DNA from: Parundibacterium terreum
GTDB lineage: Bacteria > Pseudomonadota > Gammaproteobacteria > Burkholderiales > Burkholderiaceae_D
Reading direction: 5' to 3'
Assembly (NCBI RefSeq): GCF_014636315.1
Contig: NZ_BMED01000001.1
Location: 1,307,941-1,371,940 of the forward strand
DNA: 64,000 nt
Shown here: piece by piece, positions 26,665 through 35,100 of the stretch
Numbering within the stretch: position 1 is the stretch's first letter
How the letters are laid out: each line of letters begins with the position of its first letter
The notes under the pieces: model-generated
What the model was told of the DNA's origin: nothing
Seen by the model: the letters and a program-made list of their open reading frames with translations, nothing else
Databases searched by the model: none
Position numbers and translations under genes: made by a program

Positions 26665-27561
26665 CTAGAAACTGGTGTAAAGACCCAGCCCTGCGCTCCA
26701 GTCAGGGCTGTTCTGCGTCATGCCCTTGTTGGCAAAGATGCGCATTCCGCCGCTATCGCTGAAACGGTAGGAACTGGAGATTTCCAGCGCCTGGTAATAC
26801 GCCGTGCCGCTGCCTGAAGGCTGTTCGGCAGTGAAACTGATCGCGCTGGTGTTCCGGGGCACAAACTCGGTCGACAAGGAAATGTAGGCGGACCACACAT
26901 TCTGGAAACGGATGTTTTCCTGTATGCCGTTCACCTTCAGCTTGCCGGGGTCGCCCAGCACCGTATACTTGGTGCCACCGCTCAGCATCGCCTTTTCCAG
27001 CGGATAGCTGGCAGTCAGGCCCAGAGAATAGTCATTCTTGCCGGTTCCCAGTCCCTTAGCAGCATCCGCCGCAGCGATCTTCACGCTGGCCACCACATTC
27101 ACTGCAATCGCGGTGGCGGGGTCTTCCAGCACTTCCCTGTTGGCACTGGCATAGATATCACCCTGGCCGGATGCAGATACCAGCCTTGGCGTAACAGTAA
27201 TGCGTTTTTTTACCCGTGTGATGATGGTGCCGGCAGGCGCTGTGCGGTTCAGATAAGAAGTGCTGAGCAAGAAATCAGTGTCATACGCGGTCCATTGAAA
27301 GCTCAAGGTCTTCGCATGGCTCTCGCTGGCGACGCTTTCACCGTAGTTGCCGCGGGTGTAGGAATAGCCCAGGTCCACATAGACAGGCTCGCGGTAATCT
27401 GTATGGTCAGGAACAGCAGGAATGACCGTCTCCTCACATCTTCCAGCAGCGGAAAATGCAAGAAGCAGCGGAAATAACAGAAATGCTTTGACGGGGAAGG
27501 ATAGACGTTGGCGCACGCTAGGGTCTGACAGCTTGTTCTTGTTTTTGGAAACAGGCGTCAT
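26665..27561 (-). CDS. Probable outer-membrane beta-barrel protein
   Basis: A 298-residue exported protein. A basic start is followed by a hydrophobic segment (FPVKAFLLFPLLLAFSAAG) and a mature part dominated by alternating polar/hydrophobic strands (VYVDLGYSYTRGNY, FLLSTSYLNR, NDYSLGLTASYPL, VWSAYISLSTEF, ALEISSSYRFS) ending in LGLYTSF, with the terminal Phe of outer-membrane barrels. This suggests a barrel of about 12 strands, perhaps of the transporter-like DUF3187/DUF481 kind, but no family is certain. The ATG at 27561 is preferred to the TTG six codons upstream. Confidence 0.75.
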   Translation of the reverse strand: MTPVSKNKNKLSDPSVRQRLSFPVKAFLLFPLLLAFSAAGRCEETVIPAVPDHTDYREPVYVDLGYSYTRGNYGESVASESHAKTLSFQWTAYDTDFLLSTSYLNRTAPAGTIITRVKKRITVTPRLVSASGQGDIYASANREVLEDPATAIAVNVVASVKIAAADAAKGLGTGKNDYSLGLTASYPLEKAMLSGGTKYTVLGDPGKLKVNGIQENIRFQNVWSAYISLSTEFVPRNTSAISFTAEQPSGSGTAYYQALEISSSYRFSDSGGMRIFANKGMTQNSPDWSAGLGLYTSF

Positions 27562-27623
27562 TGTAACGCAGTGTATCAAGATGCCACGATAAATTTAATA
27601 CCCGCCCGATGTCTCTCCTCAGA

Positions 27624-27679
27624 CTTAACTAAGCAGGCTTAACTAGGCGAGCCTGACCAAGCGGGCTCGGCGAATCGAG
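27624..27679. repeat. Degenerate 14-bp tandem repeat, four units
   Basis: Units CTTAACTAAGCAGG, CTTAACTAGGCGAG, CCTGACCAAGCGGG and CTCGGCGAATCGAG follow each other without gaps; a further partial CTTAATAACC follows. The copies diverge progressively. They fill the space between the barrel gene start and the end of the GST gene and encode nothing. Confidence 0.6.
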
Positions 27680-27699
27680 CTTAATAACCACAAGCTTCG

Positions 27700-28338
27700 C
27701 TAGGCAGCGCAGGGATAAGTGCCGTCACCAAATGGCGCAGCCTTGAACTCCGGCAGCAATTCCGCCTGGCGCGAGTGCGCGCTCAAAGCTGGGTAAGACG
27801 CAGCAGGAATCACCTCCGGTATCATCTGCTGCAGGAAGTTCCAACCTACCGCAACGCATACTCCGGCCTGGTTGATAGCCTCGCTGGTGACAGCCAGGGG
27901 CCGCGCCTTCAACTCTGCTTCCAGCAAGTCCAGCGCTGCCAGCATTTGCCTGGAAACGCGCTCCATCCACGGTTCATGCAGTTTTTCCGCCGGCCTTACA
28001 TTGTGTTCGTAGACGATCTGCACGCCCTTGTCCACCGCTGCCTGCGCCACACCGATGATGTGCAACGCATGCTGGCGCTCTGCAATTGCCGCAGGCATCA
28101 GGCTCTTGCGCGGCGCGGCCAGTGCTTCGGCATATTCAATGATCAGGCCGGAATCCATCAGCAATTCGCCGTCGTCGCACACCAGCGTTGGTGCTTTTAC
28201 CACCGGGTTGATCTTGCTAAATTTATCGTAGGTACTGAACACCGAAATGGATTGGTGCTCAAACGGCAAGCCCAGCAATTGCAGCGAAATCGCCGTACGG
28301 CGGACATAAGGTGAATCCAGCATTCCTATCAATTGCAT
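27700..28338 (-). CDS. Glutathione S-transferase family protein
   Basis: A 212-residue cytoplasmic GST-like protein. The N-terminal thioredoxin-like domain (1-78) has the family features LDSPYVRRTAISLQLLGLPFEH, the cis-Pro segment VVKAPTLVCDDG and the glutathione-binding ELLMDSGLIIEYAE (D-S pair). An all-helical C-terminal domain follows (about 90-205). The potential catalytic residue near the N-terminus would be Ser9 in the DSPYVRR segment. AAAGGA precedes the ATG at normal distance. Single gene with no linked partner; substrate unknown. Confidence 0.93.
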   Translation of the reverse strand: MQLIGMLDSPYVRRTAISLQLLGLPFEHQSISVFSTYDKFSKINPVVKAPTLVCDDGELLMDSGLIIEYAEALAAPRKSLMPAAIAERQHALHIIGVAQAAVDKGVQIVYEHNVRPAEKLHEPWMERVSRQMLAALDLLEAELKARPLAVTSEAINQAGVCVAVGWNFLQQMIPEVIPAASYPALSAHSRQAELLPEFKAAPFGDGTYPCAA

Positions 28339-28489
28339 GGCTGTCCTTTGCGGAGGTAGTGGTTCGGGATTGAGGAAGACAAGTTATTGCTTATTTTATA
28401 TGGCTTTTGCATTTCGTTTTAGCCGAACTTCAGCTTTGCGCTTTTATCTGGGTTCCACAGCTTTAAATGACGCCCGCAGGCTACCCCCA

Positions 28490-29560
28490 CTAAGGCAACT
28501 GGAAAGCCCTGCGCAAGAATGCCTTCACATCGGCTTCCGCCCTATCGCCCTGCTTGAGATTGGCCCCGGTCGACACGCCGCGCATGATGCAGGCCCTGGT
28601 CAGCTCTTCAAGCGCACCCAGCGAGGCCAGTTTTTCCCCGCTCTGCAGATAGCGATATTCGCCATGCTCCATGTCAAGCTGGATCTGCGGGCACTTCTGG
28701 GCCGAGGTCGACATCGGGTGGTACTTGAAATAGGCGTTGGTATTGTCGAAATCATGATAGGCATCGGGATACACGTGCACCTCAACCTCTTGCCGATCGC
28801 GCTGCATCACTTCGGCGAAGTTCTGGCACAGTTTTGCCGGCGTGTAGTTATCCTTTTCCCCCAGCGCCATCATCAGTGGCGTGCCGGACAGCTTGGGCGC
28901 CGGCGTGGCCCACCAGACTTGCGAGCAACCGGGGTAAAAAGCAACCAGGGCGGCAAACTTGGTATCGTCATCAATCATGCCTTTGCGGAAGGCCTCCATC
29001 GTCATGTCCAGCGCAACGCCTCCGCCGCGCGAAAAACCGATCTGGCCGATCTTGGTGGAGTCGATACGCGGATCGGTGGCCAGCAGCTTGAGTGCCGCCA
29101 GCGCATCGGCGTCATTGGCGGCTGGACTCAGCTTGCCCTGGTCGGCCTCGGTGCTGGCGATATTGCGCGGACTGAAGGAATCGACGATAAACGCGGCGAT
29201 ACCCATTTCGTTAAAGGCCCGGGCCCAGCGCCGCACATCCTTTTCCTGTAAACCGGCCGAGCCATGCGAGATCACCATGGCCGGGATGCGCCCCTTCATT
29301 TCTTTGGGAAGATACAGGTTGGCCCAGATCACGGTCGGCGTCTTGTCGTACTTGCGGTGCACCAGGTCCCACTTGGATTTGGGGGTGACGCTGTTGAAGT
29401 AGATACGGCCCTCAGGCTGCGTGGACAAGTCGTTGTAAACCTGCTGCGCGGATGCAAGGGAAGGAAGTAGCGACGTAATCGCTATGCATAAAGACAGGAG
29501 GCGGGATTGCAAAGAGATGCCCTTCTTGACGTGCCTGTTACCAGACTTTAGGTTTAGCAT
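28490..29560 (-). CDS. Exported dienelactone-hydrolase-like alpha/beta hydrolase
   Basis: A 356-residue hydrolase with a signal peptide (LLSLCIAITSLLPSLASA, cleavage before QQVYND). The fold motifs are HGSAG (oxyanion region, about 99), the nucleophile elbow GFSRGG with Ser177, and YPDAYHDFD near the C-terminal third carrying the likely catalytic His; the pattern matches the dienelactone hydrolase family. The ATG at 29560 has only a weak ribosome site; a TTG at 29512, with AAGAAGGG 6 to 8 bases ahead and directly before the signal peptide, is a credible alternative. Periplasmic location inferred. Substrate unknown. Confidence 0.88.
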   Translation of the reverse strand: MLNLKSGNRHVKKGISLQSRLLSLCIAITSLLPSLASAQQVYNDLSTQPEGRIYFNSVTPKSKWDLVHRKYDKTPTVIWANLYLPKEMKGRIPAMVISHGSAGLQEKDVRRWARAFNEMGIAAFIVDSFSPRNIASTEADQGKLSPAANDADALAALKLLATDPRIDSTKIGQIGFSRGGGVALDMTMEAFRKGMIDDDTKFAALVAFYPGCSQVWWATPAPKLSGTPLMMALGEKDNYTPAKLCQNFAEVMQRDRQEVEVHVYPDAYHDFDNTNAYFKYHPMSTSAQKCPQIQLDMEHGEYRYLQSGEKLASLGALEELTRACIMRGVSTGANLKQGDRAEADVKAFLRRAFQLP

Positions 29561-29633
29561 AAATGGTATGCGGCTGGGGGATAATTATGACAGACGTTCG
29601 TCTCAATAGACCAGCCCGACTCAGCTCTTGAGA

Positions 29634-30638
29634 CTAGCCGCTCGCCAGGCATTTTTCACCGAAGCGAGGATCCGCCTTCAACTCCAGCAGTGTCTTCAGC
29701 AGCAAGGCATTATCTTCTTTTTTGGCGATATCGTAAGGTGTCGCGCATTGGCTCGGCATGCCGGCCTTGCCGTTGACATCGGCGCCATGTCCGACCAGGA
29801 AACTGACCTTGGCCGGAAGATCGCTAAGGCATTTATTCCAGTTACGGTCCGCTACTTCCTTGCTCGTCCATTTGTAGTCCGGCTTTCCGCAACTGGCAGC
29901 GAGGAACAACAGGCCGCTGGGTTCGGTCGGGTTCTTTCCGGCATCCGGGTCGGCTCCGTGTTGCAGCAGCAGCTCTGCCATGGGAAACTGATTCAGTGTA
30001 ACCAGGGTCAGCAAGGCCGGCTTTCTTCCCCGCTCGGTACGATTGGGGTCTGCATCATGCTCCAGCAACAGCTTCAGCATGCGGTAGTACAGATCATCCG
30101 ACTCTGCATACCCATGCCGGCCCGCTGTCAGCACCAGCACGCTCAGCTCCACATCCTTAGCAGAAGCGCCATAGGCCAGCACCAGCTCCGTCATTTCCAG
30201 CCGCCTTGTGTTCAGCACGCCGGATGCCAGGCTCACCACAAATTTATTCGTGCCGCCATCGGTCACATCCACTCCCCTATTCAGCAGGAACTGTATGGTC
30301 TTCAGTTTGTCGGCATCCTTTGCCTGGCTATTCTCGCGGTAGATATAGCTATACATCGCCGTACTCAGCAAATGCAAAGGCTGCACGGTATCCGGAAAAA
30401 ACTTCAGCAGATTTTTCAAATTTTCCAGCTCGCCATTCCTGGCCGCGTCGTTCAATCTCTCCGCCGCCGTTTTCGGCGTCAGCGCCTGTATTGCCATCAG
30501 TGAGCCACAAAACACGATACCGGCGGGGCCTTCGCATAGCTTGCCGTCGTTGGAGGCGTGAGAGCCGGGAGAAAAGGCAGACAGGAAAATCGTTGCGAGC
30601 AGTGCTGCGGTGGCTTTGGAAGGATTTCGGAGATTCAT
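29634..30638 (-). CDS. Exported ankyrin-repeat protein
   Basis: A 334-residue protein with a signal peptide (ATAALLATIFLSAFSPGSHA) and ankyrin repeats across about 60-330: LNDAARNGELENLKNLLKFF, TIQFLLNRGVDV, MTELVLAYGASAKD, MLKLLLEHDADPNRTERGRKPALLTLV, MAELLLQHGADPDAG, KVSFLVGHGADVNGKAG and LLKTLLELKADP. Four Cys in the mature protein may form disulfides. Ankyrin repeats mediate protein binding; periplasmic examples often guard against oxidative or host stress, but no specific role can be read. Ribosome site weak. It stands alone. Confidence 0.9.
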   Translation of the reverse strand: MNLRNPSKATAALLATIFLSAFSPGSHASNDGKLCEGPAGIVFCGSLMAIQALTPKTAAERLNDAARNGELENLKNLLKFFPDTVQPLHLLSTAMYSYIYRENSQAKDADKLKTIQFLLNRGVDVTDGGTNKFVVSLASGVLNTRRLEMTELVLAYGASAKDVELSVLVLTAGRHGYAESDDLYYRMLKLLLEHDADPNRTERGRKPALLTLVTLNQFPMAELLLQHGADPDAGKNPTEPSGLLFLAASCGKPDYKWTSKEVADRNWNKCLSDLPAKVSFLVGHGADVNGKAGMPSQCATPYDIAKKEDNALLLKTLLELKADPRFGEKCLASG

Positions 30639-30884
30639 GGTGGAACAGGCCGGTACCTGGGGTCAGTGAGAGTAGGGTCTATCTGTATAGCGAAATGCTA
30701 ACGGATCGGAAATGCTACTTTACACTACCTCAAATATTGCATGAAGGAAATTTCATTTTTATCCGATAACGCTGCATCGCTCCAACTGTTGGAGTCTAGT
30801 GAACCTACGTTCAAAAACGGCGTAGTAGATGAAATGCCCTTGAGGAAAAAATCTAACGGACATTTTTGATTTTTTTCAATTAAC

Positions 30885-31913
30885 TTATATTATTTTTATA
30901 GGTACATCCGACAAATCATTTTCCGTCACAGGACGCTTGCCACCTAAAATGATTGATGTCGAAATACCTATTGCCTCGGCAGACACCAGCGGCGGCATAT
31001 TTTCGTCGATACCCAGTAAATTTTTAATTCCCAAAGTGACAGCTGCTTGCAACTTTAAGCAATACGTTGAAACATCCTTCGTCTTCTTATCTGATAGATC
31101 ATTAGCCCCATGAACAAGTTGGCGAAAATTCCATATATCTCTAGCGTCACTCTCGTCTGTTTTCAAATTTTTTACTAAATATGATTTAAGACTTAGCCCA
31201 TTTACTTCCTTCTTCGTTTCTACCCCACAAGTTGGGCATTCTGGAATTTCATGACCACACTTTGCCACCCTAAAGGGTGCACTAATTTTTTCGTCATTTT
31301 CAGTACAAAGAATTTCAAGTACTATCATTAGAAATATGAAGCGATCAATCTCAAATTCTGCGGTGAGCGCCTTGTGATACCAGCGGAGTGCTGCTTTTTG
31401 GCGTTTAGATAAATTAATGCAGTTTTCACTTAGTGAAATAAATGTTTCAGTTTGAGTTGAGTTTAAGTAAGCACAAGATTGAAACTTAGGAGGTTTATAG
31501 CCATTAGGAAAGGGATACAATAAAAAAACCCTCTCATCTCCAAGGTTAAACGGAGCAGTAATATCTAAGACTTCCAGTTCTACAATAGGTATAGGGGAAT
31601 GCAGTCTAATAGCTAGATTATCGCAAACATCCTCAAGTAAACCGTCTACTTTTTCTAGCGCACTATTCGCGTCTTCTGCATCAACTACCAAAGAAATTTT
31701 TGCAGGCCCACAGAAGCCGCCTCTATGATACGGAATCCAATGCGATCGAACGCATTTTTTCAAATAGATTGAGACATCACCTGCATTAATTGTTGACTCA
31801 ACTAAACGACTTGCCCATTCCATTTTTTCTGGAAAACCAATATGGCCATTCAACAAATTCACTTCAATCATCGGGAACGGAATAATTGCAGATACACACC
31901 ATGTCTTTGTCAT
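30885..31913 (-). CDS. Orphan protein with HEPN-like C-terminal region in AT-rich island
   Basis: A 342-residue protein that I cannot firmly assign. The N-terminal half (1-160) is alpha-beta and hydrophobic in places but has no signal peptide. The middle carries a Cys/His cluster (KCGHEIPECPTCG), a possible zinc knuckle. The C-terminal part (SYLVKNLKTDESDARDIWNFRQLVHGAND) has a helix with an R-x3-H motif followed by another helix, as in Apea-like HEPN domains. Codon use is much more AT-rich than the neighbours and the flanks are AT-rich too, which suggests transfer. The ATG at 31913 is chosen from content; the frame is open to 32024. No partner toxin, antitoxin or defence gene adjoins. Confidence 0.7.
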   Translation of the reverse strand: MTKTWCVSAIIPFPMIEVNLLNGHIGFPEKMEWASRLVESTINAGDVSIYLKKCVRSHWIPYHRGGFCGPAKISLVVDAEDANSALEKVDGLLEDVCDNLAIRLHSPIPIVELEVLDITAPFNLGDERVFLLYPFPNGYKPPKFQSCAYLNSTQTETFISLSENCINLSKRQKAALRWYHKALTAEFEIDRFIFLMIVLEILCTENDEKISAPFRVAKCGHEIPECPTCGVETKKEVNGLSLKSYLVKNLKTDESDARDIWNFRQLVHGANDLSDKKTKDVSTYCLKLQAAVTLGIKNLLGIDENMPPLVSAEAIGISTSIILGGKRPVTENDLSDVPIKII

Positions 31914-32051
31914 ATGGCCCCATATCAGAATAATTCGAAGGAACTGCAAAACATTAAAAATTTGCACCACCTTGGACCAATGGAATATTGGCTCAAGAAT
32001 TTGTAGTGAGAAACACTCCAACATAGATCAAATTGCACGACACAATGTCGT

Positions 32052-32079
32052 AAAAATTGGGCGGATGAAACCCGCCCAA
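32052..32079 (-). terminator. Intrinsic terminator of the glutamate dehydrogenase gene
   Basis: On the minus strand an 8-bp stem TTGGGCGG/CCGCCCAA with a 7-base loop is followed by TTTTT. It lies 26 bases after the dehydrogenase stop codon and keeps its transcript out of the AT-rich orphan gene. Confidence 0.8.
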
Positions 32080-32104
32080 CTTAACGTTCTTCGCATGGCA
32101 CTCC

Positions 32105-35100
32105 TTACGCCAGCATCCTCAATTCCCGCAGCAACACCGACAGCATCGCCAGATCCGATTCGCGCGCAGCCTTTACGTCTGCCATTACTTCATTCACGCG
32201 TACCAGCGCCTTGCCGCTGTGTTCTTCCCAGGCTTGCAGCAGAACTTGCGGATCAGTGACGTCCGGCGAGTGGGACAGGATGCCGGCGGCCATCTGGCGT
32301 TGCAGGCTGGCGAGGTCGTCGCGCATTGCTGCCCTTGCCATGGTTTGCCAGTGGGTGTCGGATGGCAGGTTGCCGATTTGCGAAGCTACCCAGCGCAGGC
32401 CCAGCTTGCCGCCGAGCTTGAAGTAAACCGCTGCGGTGAGATTGACCGGGCGGCCCAGCTCTTGCGAGATTTCCACAATGTCCAGCAACGCATACATGGT
32501 GTCGATACGGCCTATCGCTTGCGCCAGCTCCAGCGGCACGCCCTGTTCGGTCAATGCGTTTTGCGCAACCAGGCAGGCGTTGATGTCTTCTTCCGCCAGC
32601 AGGCCGGTGCCGCCGGCGATCAGTGCTGCGCCTGGGGAGAAGAATTCCAGCACCTTCGTGATCGGCATTTTCACCGAGCGGCGACGCAGGAACCACAGCG
32701 TGGCACGCAGGATCAGGCGTTCAGCATCCAGCAGCATTTCTGATTGCGTCAGCGCGGGCACCTTGCCGTCCAGCGCTTCTATTTCTTTCCATAGCTTGCT
32801 GATGCCGAACACTTCGCGCGCCAGGATGAAGCAGCGCACGACTTCCGGTGCGGTGGCGCCGGTTTCTTCGCGCATGCGGTGGACGAAGACGCTGCCGGTG
32901 CTGTTGATGGTGTCATTAGAAACGACAGTGGCAATGATTTCGCGTTTCAGCGCATGGCGCGGCATGATCTCGGCAAAGCGGTCTTGCATTGCCTGCGGGA
33001 AGTAGCTGACCAATACCTGCGCGACATATTCATCATCGATCAGGTCGGATTTGATCAACTCATCAAACAGCTCCATCTTGCTGTAGGCCAGCAAGACTGC
33101 GCGCTCAGGCGAAGTCAGGCCCAGCTTGGCGGCCTTGCGTTCGCTGATTTTTTCTTCTGAAGGCAGGTATTCCACTGCACGGTCCAGGCGGCCGGCTTTT
33201 TCCAGGTGGCGGATAAAGCGCGCCTGGTCGTCCAGCAGCTTGCCGCCGCGCACGCCGGATACGGCCAGCGACTGGGTCTGGTAGTAGTTATCCTTCAGCA
33301 CCAACAGGCCGACTTCATCGGTCATGCTGGCCAAGAAGTCATTGCGCTCGCTTTCCGGCAAGGCGCCGGAATCGATAACCGCACTCATCAGGATCTTGAT
33401 ATTGACTTCATGATCGGAGCAATCCACGCCGGCGGAATTGTCGATCGCATCGGTATTGATGCGGCCGCCGTGCATCGCGTATTCCACGCGGCCCAGTTGC
33501 GTGCAGCCGAGGTTGCCGCCTTCGGCCACGACCTTGCAGCGCAGCTCATTGCCGTTGACGCGCAAGGCGTCGGTGGCGCGGTCGCCCACGCTATCGTGGC
33601 TCTGGTAGCTGGCCTTCACATAGGTTCCGATGCCGCCGTTATACAGCAGATCTACCGGCGCTTTCAGGATCGCACGCATCAGCTCTACCGGCGTCATGCT
33701 CTGCGCATTGATGTCCAGTGCGGCCTGGATTTCCGGCGACAGCGGGATGCTCTTGGCGCCGCGCGAGAACACGCCGCCGCCCGCGGAGATCAACGACTTG
33801 TCGTAATCTTCCCACGACGAGCGTGGCAGGTTGAACAGACGCTGGCGCTCGGCAAAGGTGCTGGCGGCATCCGGTGTCGGGTCCAGGAAAATGTGGCGGT
33901 GATCAAATGCGGCGATCAGGCGTATGTGCTGCGACAGCAGCATGCCGTTGCCGAACACGTCGCCGGACATATCGCCCACCCCTGCTACGGTGAAGTCGGT
34001 GCTTTGCGTATCGACGCCGAAATCGCGGAAGTGGCGCTTGACGCTCTCCCACGCACCGCGCGCGGTGATGCCCATTTTTTTATGGTCGTAGCCAACCGAG
34101 CCGCCGGAGGCAAAGGCATCGCCCAGCCAGAAATTGTATTCGGCGCTGATGGCGTTGGCATAGTCGGAGAAAGTGGCGGTGCCTTTATCGGCAGCGACTA
34201 CCAGGTAAGGATCGTCGGCATCATGCCTGACCACGCCTTCCGGATGCACGACCTTGCCCTTGATCAGGTTATCGGTCAGGTCCAGCAGACCGCGCAGGAA
34301 AGTCTGGTAGCAAGCCACGCCCTCTTTCAGATAGGCCTCGCGGTCGGAAGCCGGCGGCGCGGCTTTCAGAACAAAGCCGCCTTTGGAGCCGACCGGCACG
34401 ATCACCGCGTTCTTGACCATCTGCGCCTTTACCAGGCCCAGCACTTCGGTACGGAAATCTTCCGGCCTGTCGGACCAGCGCAAGCCACCGCGGGCGACCT
34501 TGCCCCCACGCAAATGGATGCCTTCCACCCTTGGCGAGTAGACAAAGATTTCGAACATCGGCCGTGGCTGCGGCAGTTCCGGGATCTTGCTGGAATCGAA
34601 CTTGATCGACAGATAAGGCTTGCGCTTGTCGCCCTCGCCTATCTGGTAGTAGTTGGTACGCAGCGAGGCCTGCAGCACAGCCAGGAAGCGGCGCAGGATG
34701 AAGTCTTCATCGGCAATCGCAACCTTGTCCAGTTGCCCCTCAATCGCGGCAGCGGCCATCGTAATGGATTTGTCGCGTCCCTCGGAATGGGCAGGCACAA
34801 AACGCGCATGGAACAGGCGCACCAGCGCCTGCGTAATGCCGGCATGCTTGGCCAGCGTCTGTTCTATATAGCTCTGGCTATAGGTGAAGCCGGCCTGCTT
34901 CAGGTACTTGGCGTAGGCGCGCAGCATGACAATCTCGTCGCTGGACAATGCCGCCGCCAGCGTCAGGCGATTGAAGCCGTCGTTCTCTACCTGCTTGCCC
35001 CAGATACGGGCAAAGGCTTCTTCAAACTTGGGTTTGACTTGATCGAACGGCAAATCGCCAAAGGAGTGGCTGAGACCGAAGTCATGGATATGGATCGCCG

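Noticed and set aside
30866-30879. TTGAT-N4-TTCAA, one base off an FNR box
   Set aside because: It lies downstream of the orphan gene in a poly-T stretch, so it is probably chance.
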